Shown: piece by piece, positions 1-7,235 of the stretch
Layout: every line of letters begins with the position of its first letter
Position numbering within the stretch: the stretch's first letter is position 1
Origin: JADJQU01 sp035490315
GTDB lineage: Bacteria; Planctomycetota; UBA1135; GCA-002686595
Assembly (NCBI GenBank): GCA_035490315.1
Contig: DATHET010000019.1
Span: forward strand, 1-10,375
Direction: 5' to 3'
DNA length: 10,375 nucleotides
The notes under the pieces: generated by a model
The model's database searches: none
What the model was told of the DNA's origin: nothing
The model's input: the letters and a program-made list of their open reading frames with translations, nothing else
Position numbers and translations under genes: made by a program

Positions 1-76
1 TTGAAGCTGTCGGAGACGTAGACCGCGAGGTAGCGCCGATCGCGAAGGATGCGGTCTACGTCTCCGACAGCTTCAA
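1..76. repeat. Perfect 26-bp inverted repeat with 24-nt spacer at the left edge
   Basis: Positions 1-26 are the exact reverse complement of positions 51-76, with an unrelated 24-nt spacer at 27-50. The right arm lies inside the methylase coding frame. The left arm touches the first base of the window, so its outer limit is unknown. The reverse complement of 1-50 is in frame with the methylase and gives a better protein (RDRRYLAVYVSDSF) than the forward reading. This suggests that bases 1-50 are a fold-back copy of the true upstream gene sequence, as produced by chimeric reads or by assembly at a contig end. A genuine hairpin inside a coding region is the less likely alternative. Confidence 0.9.
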
Positions 77-278
77 GAAGGGCGCGCCCTTCGGAGCCCT
101 GGGCGCGGAGCTGTTCGGCCTGCTGCGCAAGCGCTTCCGCCCCGTCGATCACATCGCGGTGGTGCGCGGGAATCGCACGCTGGAAAAGCCGAACTTCCAC
201 CGCGCGGCGGCCGAGGGCAATTTCTTCCTGCGCGGATTCAACCACCTGCTGATCTTCAAGAAACAGCGGGACGGCTAG
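3..278 (+). CDS. C-terminal fragment of a probable SAM-dependent DNA methylase (5' truncated)
   Basis: The frame is open from the left edge to a TAG at 276-278. The trustworthy part, from position 51, encodes 75 residues beginning VYVSDSFKKG and continuing through a VVRGNRTLEKPNFH stretch to FFLRGFNHLLIFKK near the end. A hydrophobic strand ending in an Asp, a later VVRGNR strand and a C-terminal NFFLRGF-LLIF strand are the pattern I associate with the last part of Rossmann-fold DNA methylases of the N4/N6 type. The catalytic motif would lie outside the window, so specificity cannot be read. Residues encoded by positions 3-50 are probably not genuine, because that DNA is the inverted half of a palindrome (see the repeat entry). 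Read on the opposite strand, positions 1-50 give the more natural sequence RDRRYLAVYVSDSF. The 3' end overlaps the convergent pgl gene by 23 bp. The family call is tentative; that this is a real coding end is fairly sure. Confidence 0.5.
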   Translation, partial: EAVGDVDREVAPIAKDAVYVSDSFKKGAPFGALGAELFGLLRKRFRPVDHIAVVRGNRTLEKPNFHRAAAEGNFFLRGFNHLLIFKKQRDG

Positions 279-1008
279 GGCGCTCCGCGAGCCACTGCTC
301 TGCGGCGGCGGCGTCGAGAATCCAGCGCAGGCTCTCTCGCGCGCGAACTTTTCCCGCGGGGAATCCGCCGCGGCCGGCGAGGATGTCGGCGACCAGCCGC
401 GACTTGCTCGCGCCACAGACCTGGAACACGACTTCCCGCGCGGCTTCGAAAGCGCTGAAGGTCAAGGTCAGGCGGCGCTCGATCGGGCTGGTCGGCGGAG
501 CCTGCGCGGCGACCACCCAGCGCGCGGGCGGAAGAGCTTCGACGCGGCCCGGGAACAGCGAGGCGGTGTGGCCGTCGTCCCCAAGGCCGAGCATCACGAA
601 GTCCAGGCCCTCCGGAGCGTGGGTGCGCAGCTCGCGCTCGTAAGCGCGCGCGCCCGCGTCGCCGTCCTGGGCGATCGGCATCGGATGCAGGCAGGATTCC
701 GGGAGGCCGAGCGCGCCGAGCCAAGCCGCACGGGCCGCGCCGAAATTGGAGCGAGGATCGTCGTAAGGAACCATGCGCTCGTCGCCGATGAAGAAGTGGA
801 CCTGCGTCCAATCGACGTCGCGCGCGTGATCGGCGGCGAGCACCTCGTAGGTGGCCTTGGGCGTCGAGCCACCGCTCAAGGCCAGGCTGAATTTGCCGCG
901 CGCGCCTAACCCTGAGCGCGCCGCGGACACGATGCGCGCTGCGCAAGCCTGGGCAGCGGCGCGAGGCGTCTGTGCAACATCGATCTCGGGTCGGGGCGGG
1001 AAGGCCAT
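256..1008 (-). CDS. pgl: 6-phosphogluconolactonase (DevB/Pgl type)
   Basis: This cytosolic enzyme hydrolyses 6-phosphoglucono-delta-lactone to 6-phosphogluconate, the second step of the oxidative pentose phosphate pathway. The 250-residue product has the usual family length. It shows the sugar-phosphate-isomerase-like signatures in order: SGGSTPK at residues 45-51, GDER at 75-78, SNF at 87-89, GLGDDGHTASLFPG at 141-154, and a C-terminal W-[IL]-LD-AAA segment near 229-236. The ATG at 1008 was chosen over one 11 codons upstream because AGGAG lies five bases before it (1014-1018) and the preceding residues look non-homologous. The gene is divergent from the antiporter, with 95 bp between the starts. 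Its 3' end overlaps the convergent methylase fragment. Neither glucose-6-phosphate dehydrogenase nor 6-phosphogluconate dehydrogenase is next to it in this window. Identification is secure. Confidence 0.95.
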   Translation of the reverse strand: MAFPPRPEIDVAQTPRAAAQACAARIVSAARSGLGARGKFSLALSGGSTPKATYEVLAADHARDVDWTQVHFFIGDERMVPYDDPRSNFGAARAAWLGALGLPESCLHPMPIAQDGDAGARAYERELRTHAPEGLDFVMLGLGDDGHTASLFPGRVEALPPARWVVAAQAPPTSPIERRLTLTFSAFEAAREVVFQVCGASKSRLVADILAGRGGFPAGKVRARESLRWILDAAAAEQWLAERPSRPAVS

Positions 1009-1013
1009 CGCAG

Positions 1014-1018
1014 CTCCT
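1014..1018 (-). promoter_or_regulatory. Shine-Dalgarno site of pgl
   Basis: AGGAG on the - strand, five bases upstream of the ATG at 1008. It is the clearest ribosome binding site in the window and decides the pgl start. Confidence 0.75.
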
Positions 1019-1103
1019 GGTTCGGAATGACTCCTGGGCAAGCCCGGATCATCCTGTGGATCGCGAGCCGCGCACGCCAGCCAACTTGCTACTTTGCCCC
1101 GAC

Positions 1104-3188
1104 ATGGCGGCGCACAACCTTCTCGAGGATCTCGCGCTGGTCTGCTGCACGGCGGCCTTGACCGCGGTCCTCTGCCACCGGCTGCGCCAACCGGTGGTGC
1201 TCGGCTACCTGCTGGCCGGCGTGTTCGTCGGTCCGCACGTGCCGCTGATCCCCTACGCCGACGAGGCCAACGTCCACGTGCTCTCCGAGCTCGGCGTGAC
1301 CCTCTTGATGTTCTCGATCGGGCTGGGATTCACTCTGCGCAGCTTCGCGAAGCTCCTGCCGACGGCCGGCGTGCTCGTCGCCACCTCGGTTCCCCTGGTT
1401 TTCGGCGCCGGTTTCCTGGTCGCGCGGGCTTTTGGCTGGTCCTCGCTGGAATCCGTTTTCGCCGCGGCGACCCTGGTCGTGTCCAGCTCGATGCTGCTCG
1501 AGCGATCGCTGCGCGACGACCACTCCGATCCGGAGTTCCGCGACCTGGTTTTCGGCGTGACCGTGGTCGAGGACCTGGTGGCGATCGTGCTGCTCGCCGT
1601 GCTCACCGCAGTCGTCTCCGGAGCCGCGGTGTCGGCGGGGGAGCTGACCGGCACGATCATGAAGCTCGCGGGTTTCCTGGCCGCGATGGTCGTCGCCGGG
1701 CTCCTGATCGTCCCGCCGCTGGTGCGCGCCGTGGCGCGCGTAGCCAGCGACGAGGTCAGCATCGTCGCTTCCGTCGGCCTGTGCTTCGCCTTCGCCTGGA
1801 TCGCGCTCAGGGCCGGCTACTCCGTCGCGCTGGGCGCCTTCCTCGCCGGCATGCTGGTGGCGGAGGCGGGAGCGGGAGAGCGCATCGCCAAGCTGGTGAG
1901 TCCGCTGCGCGACGTGTTCGCCGCGGTGTTCTTCGTCTCGGTCGGCATCCTGCTCGATCCCAGCCTGGTGCTCGAGCACTGGGTGGCCGTGCTCGCGCTG
2001 CTCTGCGTGGTGCTCGTCGCCCGCACCGGCGCGATCTCGCTCGGCGCCTTCTTGACGGGCAACGGCATCCGCGATTCGGTGCGCGCGGGCTTGAGCTTCG
2101 CGCAGATCGGCGAGTTCTCCTTCATCATCGCCGGCATCGGCGTGGCCAGCGGAGCGGTGGGCAACTTCCTGTACCCCGTGGCCGTCGCGGTCGCGGTGCT
2201 CGCCGCGATGCTCAACCCCTGGCTGGTGCGCGCCTCGCCGCGCATCGCGGAGTCCATCGAGCGGCACCTGCCGGCGCGGATGCGCACCTTCGCTTCGCTC
2301 TACGCGGCCTGGCTCGAGAGCTGGCGCGCGCGCAAGGACCCCAGCGCCCTGCGCCGGCGCCTGACGCGCATGGCGATGTGGCTCGCTGTCGATCTGATCC
2401 TGTTCTCGGCCGTGATCATCAGCGCGGCGGTCTGGTACGGCGATTTCCACCGCTGGGTCGCGGAGCGCATCGGCGACCATCCCGCGTTGACCCAGGGCGT
2501 GGTCGTCGCCTGCGCCGTGCTCGCTTCCCTGCCCTTCGGCTTCGGGACGGTGCGCATGAGCGCGCGGATCGCGGCCGTGGTCTCCGAAGCGGCCATGCCG
2601 ATCCCCGCGCCGACGCGCACCGATCCGGCCTACACACCGCGGCGCGCCCTGGCCGTGTCGGTGCAGTTCGCGCTGGTCCTCGTCTCAGGGCTCGTGGCCC
2701 AGGCGGTGACCCAGCCCTTCGTCCCGCCGCTCGGCGGTTTCATCGTGCTGCTATTCGTGCTCGGCACCCTGGCCTATTCGCTGTGGCTGCGCACCAACGA
2801 GCTCGAGGGCCACGTGCAGGCCGGCGCCCAGGTGATCGCGGCGGCGTTGCGGCGGCGGGGGACCAAGACGCCCGCGCCGAGCATCGAGGCCCTGGAATCG
2901 CTGCTGCCGGGCATCGGGCATTTGACGATGCTCGGGCTCGCGCCCCAGTCGGCGGCGGTCGGGCGCTCGCTCGGCGATCTCGACCTCTCGGCGAAGACTG
3001 GCGCGAACGTGGTCGCGATCGAGCGCGATGGCGCGGTCATCGCTCAGCCAGAGCCGCGCGAAGTGCTGCAGCGCGGCGACGTGCTCGCCTTGTCGGGGAG
3101 CCAGGACGCGGTGCGCGACGCCGCGATGCTGCTCGGGCGGCCTGCGGACGCCGCGACCCTGCTTCAGCGCAGCGTGCGCGCGACGTAG
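1104..3188 (+). CDS. KefB-like cation:proton antiporter (CPA2) with C-terminal RCK_C domain
   Basis: This is an inner-membrane monovalent cation/proton antiporter of the CPA2 (KefB/KefC/YbaL) family, probably exporting K+ or Na+ in exchange for H+. The 694-residue product begins with a Na+/H+ exchanger domain (about residues 8-375, some 11-12 hydrophobic segments). Typical elements are QPVVLGYLLAGVFVGP at 29-44, LLMFSIGLGF at 67-76, the helix with VVEDL at 154-158, GAFLAGMLVAE at 244-254 and the hallmark FAQIGEFSFI at 332-341. A basic linker (about 390-422) leads to three or four more hydrophobic segments (about 424-445, 462-482, 515-562). A soluble domain at about 605-676 follows, with the RCK_C/TrkA_C pattern VGRSLGDLDLSAKTGANVVA and RGDVLALSG. 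The nucleotide-binding RCK_N domain of E. coli KefB/KefC is absent. The ATG at 1104 fits the family N-terminus, but no clear ribosome binding site precedes it. The 3' end overlaps the convergent crotonase gene by 25 bp. The ion is not predictable. Confidence 0.9.
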   Translation: MAAHNLLEDLALVCCTAALTAVLCHRLRQPVVLGYLLAGVFVGPHVPLIPYADEANVHVLSELGVTLLMFSIGLGFTLRSFAKLLPTAGVLVATSVPLVFGAGFLVARAFGWSSLESVFAAATLVVSSSMLLERSLRDDHSDPEFRDLVFGVTVVEDLVAIVLLAVLTAVVSGAAVSAGELTGTIMKLAGFLAAMVVAGLLIVPPLVRAVARVASDEVSIVASVGLCFAFAWIALRAGYSVALGAFLAGMLVAEAGAGERIAKLVSPLRDVFAAVFFVSVGILLDPSLVLEHWVAVLALLCVVLVARTGAISLGAFLTGNGIRDSVRAGLSFAQIGEFSFIIAGIGVASGAVGNFLYPVAVAVAVLAAMLNPWLVRASPRIAESIERHLPARMRTFASLYAAWLESWRARKDPSALRRRLTRMAMWLAVDLILFSAVIISAAVWYGDFHRWVAERIGDHPALTQGVVVACAVLASLPFGFGTVRMSARIAAVVSEAAMPIPAPTRTDPAYTPRRALAVSVQFALVLVSGLVAQAVTQPFVPPLGGFIVLLFVLGTLAYSLWLRTNELEGHVQAGAQVIAAALRRRGTKTPAPSIEALESLLPGIGHLTMLGLAPQSAAVGRSLGDLDLSAKTGANVVAIERDGAVIAQPEPREVLQRGDVLALSGSQDAVRDAAMLLGRPADAATLLQRSVRAT

Positions 3189-3913
3189 TCTTCGACCGCG
3201 CGCAGCACCGGCTCGCCGCACCAGGCTTCGAGGGTCGCGGCCTCGCTCTCGGCGCGATTGCGTTCCCACAGTTCCTTGGACGGACGGCGCAGCCAGCGCT
3301 TCGAGAGGCGGAAGGATTCGCTGGGGATGCGCGCGAGCGACGCGGCGCTCTCCAGAGCGCGCGGCATCAGGGCTTCGAGGCCGACCAGCTCGTGGACCAT
3401 GCCCTGAGCGAGGGCTTCCTCGCCGGAATAATTGCGGCCTTCGACGACCAGCGTGGCTGCGAGCCGCAGGCCGAGGGATGCGCGCAGGATCTCGAGGGCG
3501 AGGAAGGGGAAGGGGACGCCGACCTTGAGCTCGGGCGTGCCGACCATGCCCTTGCCGCGCGCGAGCAGGCGTTGATCGCAGGCGAGGGCGATCACCGCGC
3601 CGCCGGCGATCGCGTGGCCGTTGATCGCGGCAACCACCGGTTTCTCGAGGAAGAAGAGGCGCGCGAAGGCGCGCTCGAGCGCGGGCAGGAAGGCTTCGAT
3701 GTAGCCGCGCCGGCCCTGCACGATGCGCTTCAAGTCGACGCCGGCGCAGAAGATCGTCCCGCTGCCGGTGAGCACCAGAGCGCGCTCCTGCGAGCGCTCC
3801 TCGGCCTGCAGAGCTTCGTCCAGCGCGACCAGCAGCTCGAGATCCAGCGCGCTCGCCTTGCCGTGCGCCAGGCGCAGGATCGCGACGTCGCCCTGGACTT
3901 CGCGCTCGATCAC
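3164..3913 (-). CDS. Enoyl-CoA hydratase/isomerase (crotonase) family protein
   Basis: This 249-residue protein of normal crotonase length is presumably cytosolic and acts on a fatty acyl-CoA or related thioester. The first oxyanion-hole segment is FCAGVDLK at 55-62, and the second is GHAIAGGAVIALACD at 99-113. In classical hydratases two glutamates act. The second, in the motif QPE, is present here as E128 (GTPELKVG). The first, in GGCELA, is replaced by V107. Retaining only the second glutamate is the arrangement of delta3,delta2-enoyl-CoA isomerases, so isomerase or another crotonase activity is more likely than hydration. The start is a GTG that overlaps the stop of the DUF4340 gene (GTGA, 3910-3913), implying translational coupling; no ATG gives a better start. 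It is the last gene of the Gld-like operon, and its link to that transporter is unexplained. Family certain, reaction uncertain. Confidence 0.9.
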   Translation of the reverse strand: MIEREVQGDVAILRLAHGKASALDLELLVALDEALQAEERSQERALVLTGSGTIFCAGVDLKRIVQGRRGYIEAFLPALERAFARLFFLEKPVVAAINGHAIAGGAVIALACDQRLLARGKGMVGTPELKVGVPFPFLALEILRASLGLRLAATLVVEGRNYSGEEALAQGMVHELVGLEALMPRALESAASLARIPSESFRLSKRWLRRPSKELWERNRAESEAATLEAWCGEPVLRAVEDYVARTLR

Positions 3914-5313
3914 TTGCCGTCGTCCGGTTTCTTCGGTTCCTTGACGCCGCCGTCGTCGACTGGACTCTTGGGCTCTTTCGCCGCGCCGTCGTCGACAGGG
4001 CTCTTCGGCAAGTCGTGGCCGTGGCCGTCGTCGATCGGCTGGTCGGGTTGCTTCGTTGCGCCGTCGTCGACGGGCGGAACCGTGGGCGCGGTCGGGTCGA
4101 GCAGCGGACTGCCCGGGACCGCGGGCGGCTCCGGTTCCTTGAGCATGTCGCTCATCTTCTTCGTGAAGTTCGAAGCGGCGTAGCCCGGCAGCACGAAGGT
4201 CCACTTCGAGAGCCGCGCATCGAGCTCGCTGGCTTCCTTGGCGACTTCCTCCGCGGTCTTGCCGGGCACCGACTTGGTCTCGATCGGTGCCGGAGCAGCG
4301 GGAGCCGGCGCGTTCGGGTCGATCGGTGCAGGCGGCGCCGCCGGATCCGTGGGCGCGGGTGTCGGAGCGGGCGGCGGCGGCTCGAACTTCGTGACTTCGA
4401 CGCGCGCGGCGGGATCCGCCTTCGCCGAGAACTGGCCGTAGAACTTGCCTTCCTTCTCGAGCACCTTGACCGTGACCAGCAGGCCGTCGAAGGTCTGCAG
4501 CGTCGTGGTCGCCGTCGAAGGATCCGTGAAGTCCCGCGTGCCCGCCGGCTCGACGTCGTCGAAGTTCATGTACTCCAGCGCCCCGGCGACTCCATCCGCC
4601 ACGCCGGGCCACTTGAGCTCTGCGCCCGCCGGAACGTCCGCCACCGCGAAATTCTTGTCGTCGGGCGTGGCCTTCGAGATCACGAGCTTGGATCCGTCGC
4701 TGGTGAGCGACTCGACCTTGTGCACGCGCGCGCGCTCGAGCTTGACGATCTGCTTGTCGAGCCAGTTGTTCGCGGCGCCGTCGATGTAGACCGTGCCCGA
4801 GACTTCGTAGGTCTGGTTCTCGCCCGGCCGGCGCACGTACATCGATGCCAGGTTCGGACCGCCGCCGGTCGCGGACTTCCCGATGAGGATGTCGGCGAGC
4901 ACGCTGCCGGCCTTGTCGGAAAGCGTCACGCGCGTCGACTTGGACTCGGGCTTGTCGGCGTCCTCGAGGTCGAGCTTCGCGAAGCGCTCGGGATCCGCCG
5001 TTTTCTTCTCGACGATCTTGAAGTACGCGAGCTTCGACACGAGGTCCTTGACCTTGTCGAAATTGACCGCGTAGCCGCCCTTGTCGCTCATGCCCCAGGC
5101 GTCGCCCTGCTTGTCGAGCGTGAAGCTCTGGCCCTTGGCCTGGACCTTGACGGTCTGGACTTCCGCGGCCTTCTTCGCGAGGCCGGGGAAGAGCTCGACG
5201 CCGACCTGGGATTGCTGGGCCGAAGCCGGCTTCGCGGGGCGAGACGAGTACCAGGCCGCGCCCGCGACGGCGAGCGCGACGACGGCCATGATCTGGATCG
5301 TGCGTGAATTCAT
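3910..5313 (-). CDS. DUF4340 domain protein, membrane-anchored, with Pro/Ala linker and PVDDG-repeat tail
   Basis: This 467-residue protein begins with a short basic stretch and one hydrophobic helix (about residues 6-22). It is therefore probably an inner-membrane-anchored periplasmic protein. The body (about 38-310) matches the DUF4340 pattern as I know it: a beta-rich start with V-V-GQSFTLDKQGDAWGM, a KVKDLVSKLAYFKI helix, an ADILIGKS strand, a MYVRRPGENQTYEVSG strand and a WLDKQIVKL segment. Residues 311-344 are a Pro/Ala/Asp linker, followed by a WTFVLPGYAASNFTKKM block typical of the domain end. From about 392 a low-complexity tail carries four P[VI]DDG units plus a final PDDGK. DUF4340 genes commonly sit downstream of gldG-like genes, as here (14-nt gap). 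The biochemical role is unknown; a periplasmic partner of the ABC complex is inferred from context. The start at 5313 has only a weak ribosome binding site. Confidence 0.85.
   Translation of the reverse strand: MNSRTIQIMAVVALAVAGAAWYSSRPAKPASAQQSQVGVELFPGLAKKAAEVQTVKVQAKGQSFTLDKQGDAWGMSDKGGYAVNFDKVKDLVSKLAYFKIVEKKTADPERFAKLDLEDADKPESKSTRVTLSDKAGSVLADILIGKSATGGGPNLASMYVRRPGENQTYEVSGTVYIDGAANNWLDKQIVKLERARVHKVESLTSDGSKLVISKATPDDKNFAVADVPAGAELKWPGVADGVAGALEYMNFDDVEPAGTRDFTDPSTATTTLQTFDGLLVTVKVLEKEGKFYGQFSAKADPAARVEVTKFEPPPPAPTPAPTDPAAPPAPIDPNAPAPAAPAPIETKSVPGKTAEEVAKEASELDARLSKWTFVLPGYAASNFTKKMSDMLKEPEPPAVPGSPLLDPTAPTVPPVDDGATKQPDQPIDDGHGHDLPKSPVDDGAAKEPKSPVDDGGVKEPKKPDDGK
3913..4140 (-). repeat. 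Low-complexity coding repeat (PVDDG units) in the DUF4340 tail
   Basis: The last 76 codons of the DUF4340 gene encode an imperfect tandem repeat with units at residues 414-418, 426-430, 439-443 and 451-455 and a shortened one at 463-466. They are spaced 12-13 residues and separated by Lys/Pro/Ala/Glu-rich spacers. In DNA, the - strand motif GTCGACGACGGC recurs with slight variation at about 4060-4071, 3985-3996 and 3949-3960, and as GATCGACGACGGC near 4024-4036. One spacer contains HGHD, which together with the aspartates could bind a divalent cation, though this is speculation. Confidence 0.8.
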
Positions 5314-5327
5314 GATTGCCTAGGAGC

Positions 5328-7232
5328 CTAAGACTTGCGGCGGAGGCGTTGCCAGCGGGAGAGGCCGAGCGCGAACACGACGAGCAAAGCCGGGATCAGC
5401 GCGATGTTGATCATCTTGACCCGCACGCCCAGGCTTTCGATGTCCTTGTTGAGCGAGCGGCGCACTTCGCGCAACTCCTTGCGCGTTCGCACCTGGTCGT
5501 CGCGCAGCTTGTCGACTTCCTTCTGCACATCCTCCGAGAGCAGGTCCTGGCTGGTGCCCTGGCGCTTGCTCAAGAGCTCCTCGACGCGCTGGTTGGCCTG
5601 GTCGTACTTGGATTGCAGCTCCTGCTCCTGGGCGCGGAAGCGTTTTTCCGCGTCCTTCTTCAAGGTCTCGACGACCTCGAAGGGCCGGTGCGAGGAGCCG
5701 CGGCTGCGCAGGCTGACCAGGTCGGTCGAGCCTTCGAGGTAATCGATCGCATTGGCGACGAATGCCATGTTGCCGTTGGCGGGCGTGGCCAGGCGCTTGC
5801 CGAAGAAGTTCTGCACGCTGAACGAGAACTTGTCCTGCAGCATGTCGCAGTCGGCGACCACGATCACGCTGATCGGGGCCTTGGACTCGGTGAGCACCGG
5901 CTTCTCGACTTCCGGCGCGGGCTGCGGCTCCGCGCCTTCAGGCGCCTTGGGCCGTCCGCCGGGGAAAGCGGTCTTCGCATTGCCGGTGATGTGCGCCGCG
6001 AGGGTCAGGGCGTGGTCGCCCTCCATGAAGTCGTTGAGCAGGGTCTTCGGATTCGACAGGAACTGGATCGAGGAGACCGGCACGGTCGAGGCCTTCGGTC
6101 CGGTCGAGATCAAGGGCGACAAGCTGGTCGTCGCGCCGCTCGCGCTCGAGAGCACGCCGGCCGTCGCCAGCATCATCGACTTGATCTGGTCGGTGACGAC
6201 CACGTCCTTGTTGAACGTGGTCTCGTCGAGGTTGAGCCAGACGATGTACTGACCGGCTTCGTCGCGGCCGGCGTCGTTGAAGTTGACGCGCAGCGAGTGC
6301 TCGAGATCGGCCGCGATCTTGCCCTGCTCGAGCTGCACGCCCCAGGCAGCGAACACCGAGCCGAGATCCGAGGAGCGCTGGGCCTGCATGCTCGCCATCG
6401 GATTGTTCGGATCCTGCGGCGGCTCGTCCGCTTCGCAGTATGGGTCCGCGAACACGATCGCGTGACCGCCGCCGAGCACGTATTGATCGAGGGCGAAGAG
6501 CGTCTCCGGCCCGAGGGCCTTGGGGTGCACGACCATCAGCACGCTGACGTCGGCGGGAATCTCCTTGGCGTTCGGCTGGAGCGTCTTGACCTCGTACATC
6601 TGGCGCAGCTGCTCGATAACCAGCCAGGGCTCGGCGGCCGGACCGCGCTGGAAGGGATTGGCCATCGCGCCCTCGATCGCGAGGGTGCTCATGACGCCGA
6701 GCACTTTCTTCGTCGGGTTCGACAGGGTGAAGACGAGCTTGGTGACGTCGTACTCGAGGAAGCTCTCCTTCTCGGGCTGCAGGAAGGGGATGATCTCCTT
6801 CTCGTCGGTCGTGTTCGTGCCCGCGAGGCCGAAGTAGAGCAGCTCGCCCGCGCCCCCGACCGGCACGCCCTTGATGCCGTATTGCACGGCGCGGTCTTCC
6901 GTCTCGCTGAACGGCTCGGGGTCGATGACCTCGAGGGTCAGCTTGCCCTTCGAGTGCGAAGCCATCTCGCCCAGCAGCTCCTCGACGCGCTGCGCGTAGG
7001 TCGCGATCGACGAGATGTCGCTGCCGAGCTTGTGCGAGTAGTACAGGCGCAGGGTCACGGGCTCCTTGAGGTTGCCCAGGATGTTCTTCGCGCCCTTCGA
7101 GAGCGTGAACAGCTTGTCCTGCGTCAGGTCGAAGCGCGTCGAGCGCAGCGAGGTGTTCGACAGCACGTTGATCGAGATCAACAACAGGACGGCGATGCCC
7201 AGGCCGCCCAGGGTGAGAAATCGTTTGTTCAT
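5328..7232 (-). CDS. GldG-like ABC transporter auxiliary protein
   Basis: This 634-residue protein matches the 'ABC-type uncharacterised transport system' family found with GldF/GldA. It has an N-terminal membrane helix (about 6-25), then TRFDLTQDKLFTLS (32-45), the characteristic opening of this family. A predicted periplasmic domain follows, containing an RLYYSHKLG strand, the EVIDPEP segment (101-107) and the ALDQYVLGGGHAIVFADPY segment (247-265) of the GldG-type domain. The stretch VIVVADCDMLQDKF (456-469) and FVANAIDYLEG (491-501) are also typical. Residues about 520-600 form a strongly charged heptad-like coiled coil, and a second membrane helix (607-625) ends in RLRRKS. The protein therefore probably spans the membrane twice with a large periplasmic part. 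Its start lies 3 nt after the permease stop. It likely assembles with the GldF-like permease and the ATPase. Export or envelope mechanics is the usual proposal for the family, and the substrate is unknown. Confidence 0.87.
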   Translation of the reverse strand: MNKRFLTLGGLGIAVLLLISINVLSNTSLRSTRFDLTQDKLFTLSKGAKNILGNLKEPVTLRLYYSHKLGSDISSIATYAQRVEELLGEMASHSKGKLTLEVIDPEPFSETEDRAVQYGIKGVPVGGAGELLYFGLAGTNTTDEKEIIPFLQPEKESFLEYDVTKLVFTLSNPTKKVLGVMSTLAIEGAMANPFQRGPAAEPWLVIEQLRQMYEVKTLQPNAKEIPADVSVLMVVHPKALGPETLFALDQYVLGGGHAIVFADPYCEADEPPQDPNNPMASMQAQRSSDLGSVFAAWGVQLEQGKIAADLEHSLRVNFNDAGRDEAGQYIVWLNLDETTFNKDVVVTDQIKSMMLATAGVLSSASGATTSLSPLISTGPKASTVPVSSIQFLSNPKTLLNDFMEGDHALTLAAHITGNAKTAFPGGRPKAPEGAEPQPAPEVEKPVLTESKAPISVIVVADCDMLQDKFSFSVQNFFGKRLATPANGNMAFVANAIDYLEGSTDLVSLRSRGSSHRPFEVVETLKKDAEKRFRAQEQELQSKYDQANQRVEELLSKRQGTSQDLLSEDVQKEVDKLRDDQVRTRKELREVRRSLNKDIESLGVRVKMINIALIPALLVVFALGLSRWQRLRRKS

Positions 7233-7235
7233 CGC

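Noticed and set aside
1009..1103. Possible divergent promoters between pgl and the antiporter.
   Set aside because: Only an isolated TACTTT (1090-1095) resembles a -10 box, with no -35 partner at the right distance. It is not strong enough to list as a promoter.
1094..4183. A + strand open frame of about 1030 codons covering the antiporter and beyond.
   Set aside because: It is another reading frame of the antiporter gene that then runs antisense through the crotonase. It is Arg/Ala/Gly-rich and lacks membrane segments; the correct frame clearly encodes the antiporter.
4015..5307. A + strand open frame of 430 codons opposite the DUF4340 gene.
   Set aside because: It is the codon-bias mirror of the real gene: Arg/Leu/Val/Asp-rich, with no motif and no ribosome binding site.
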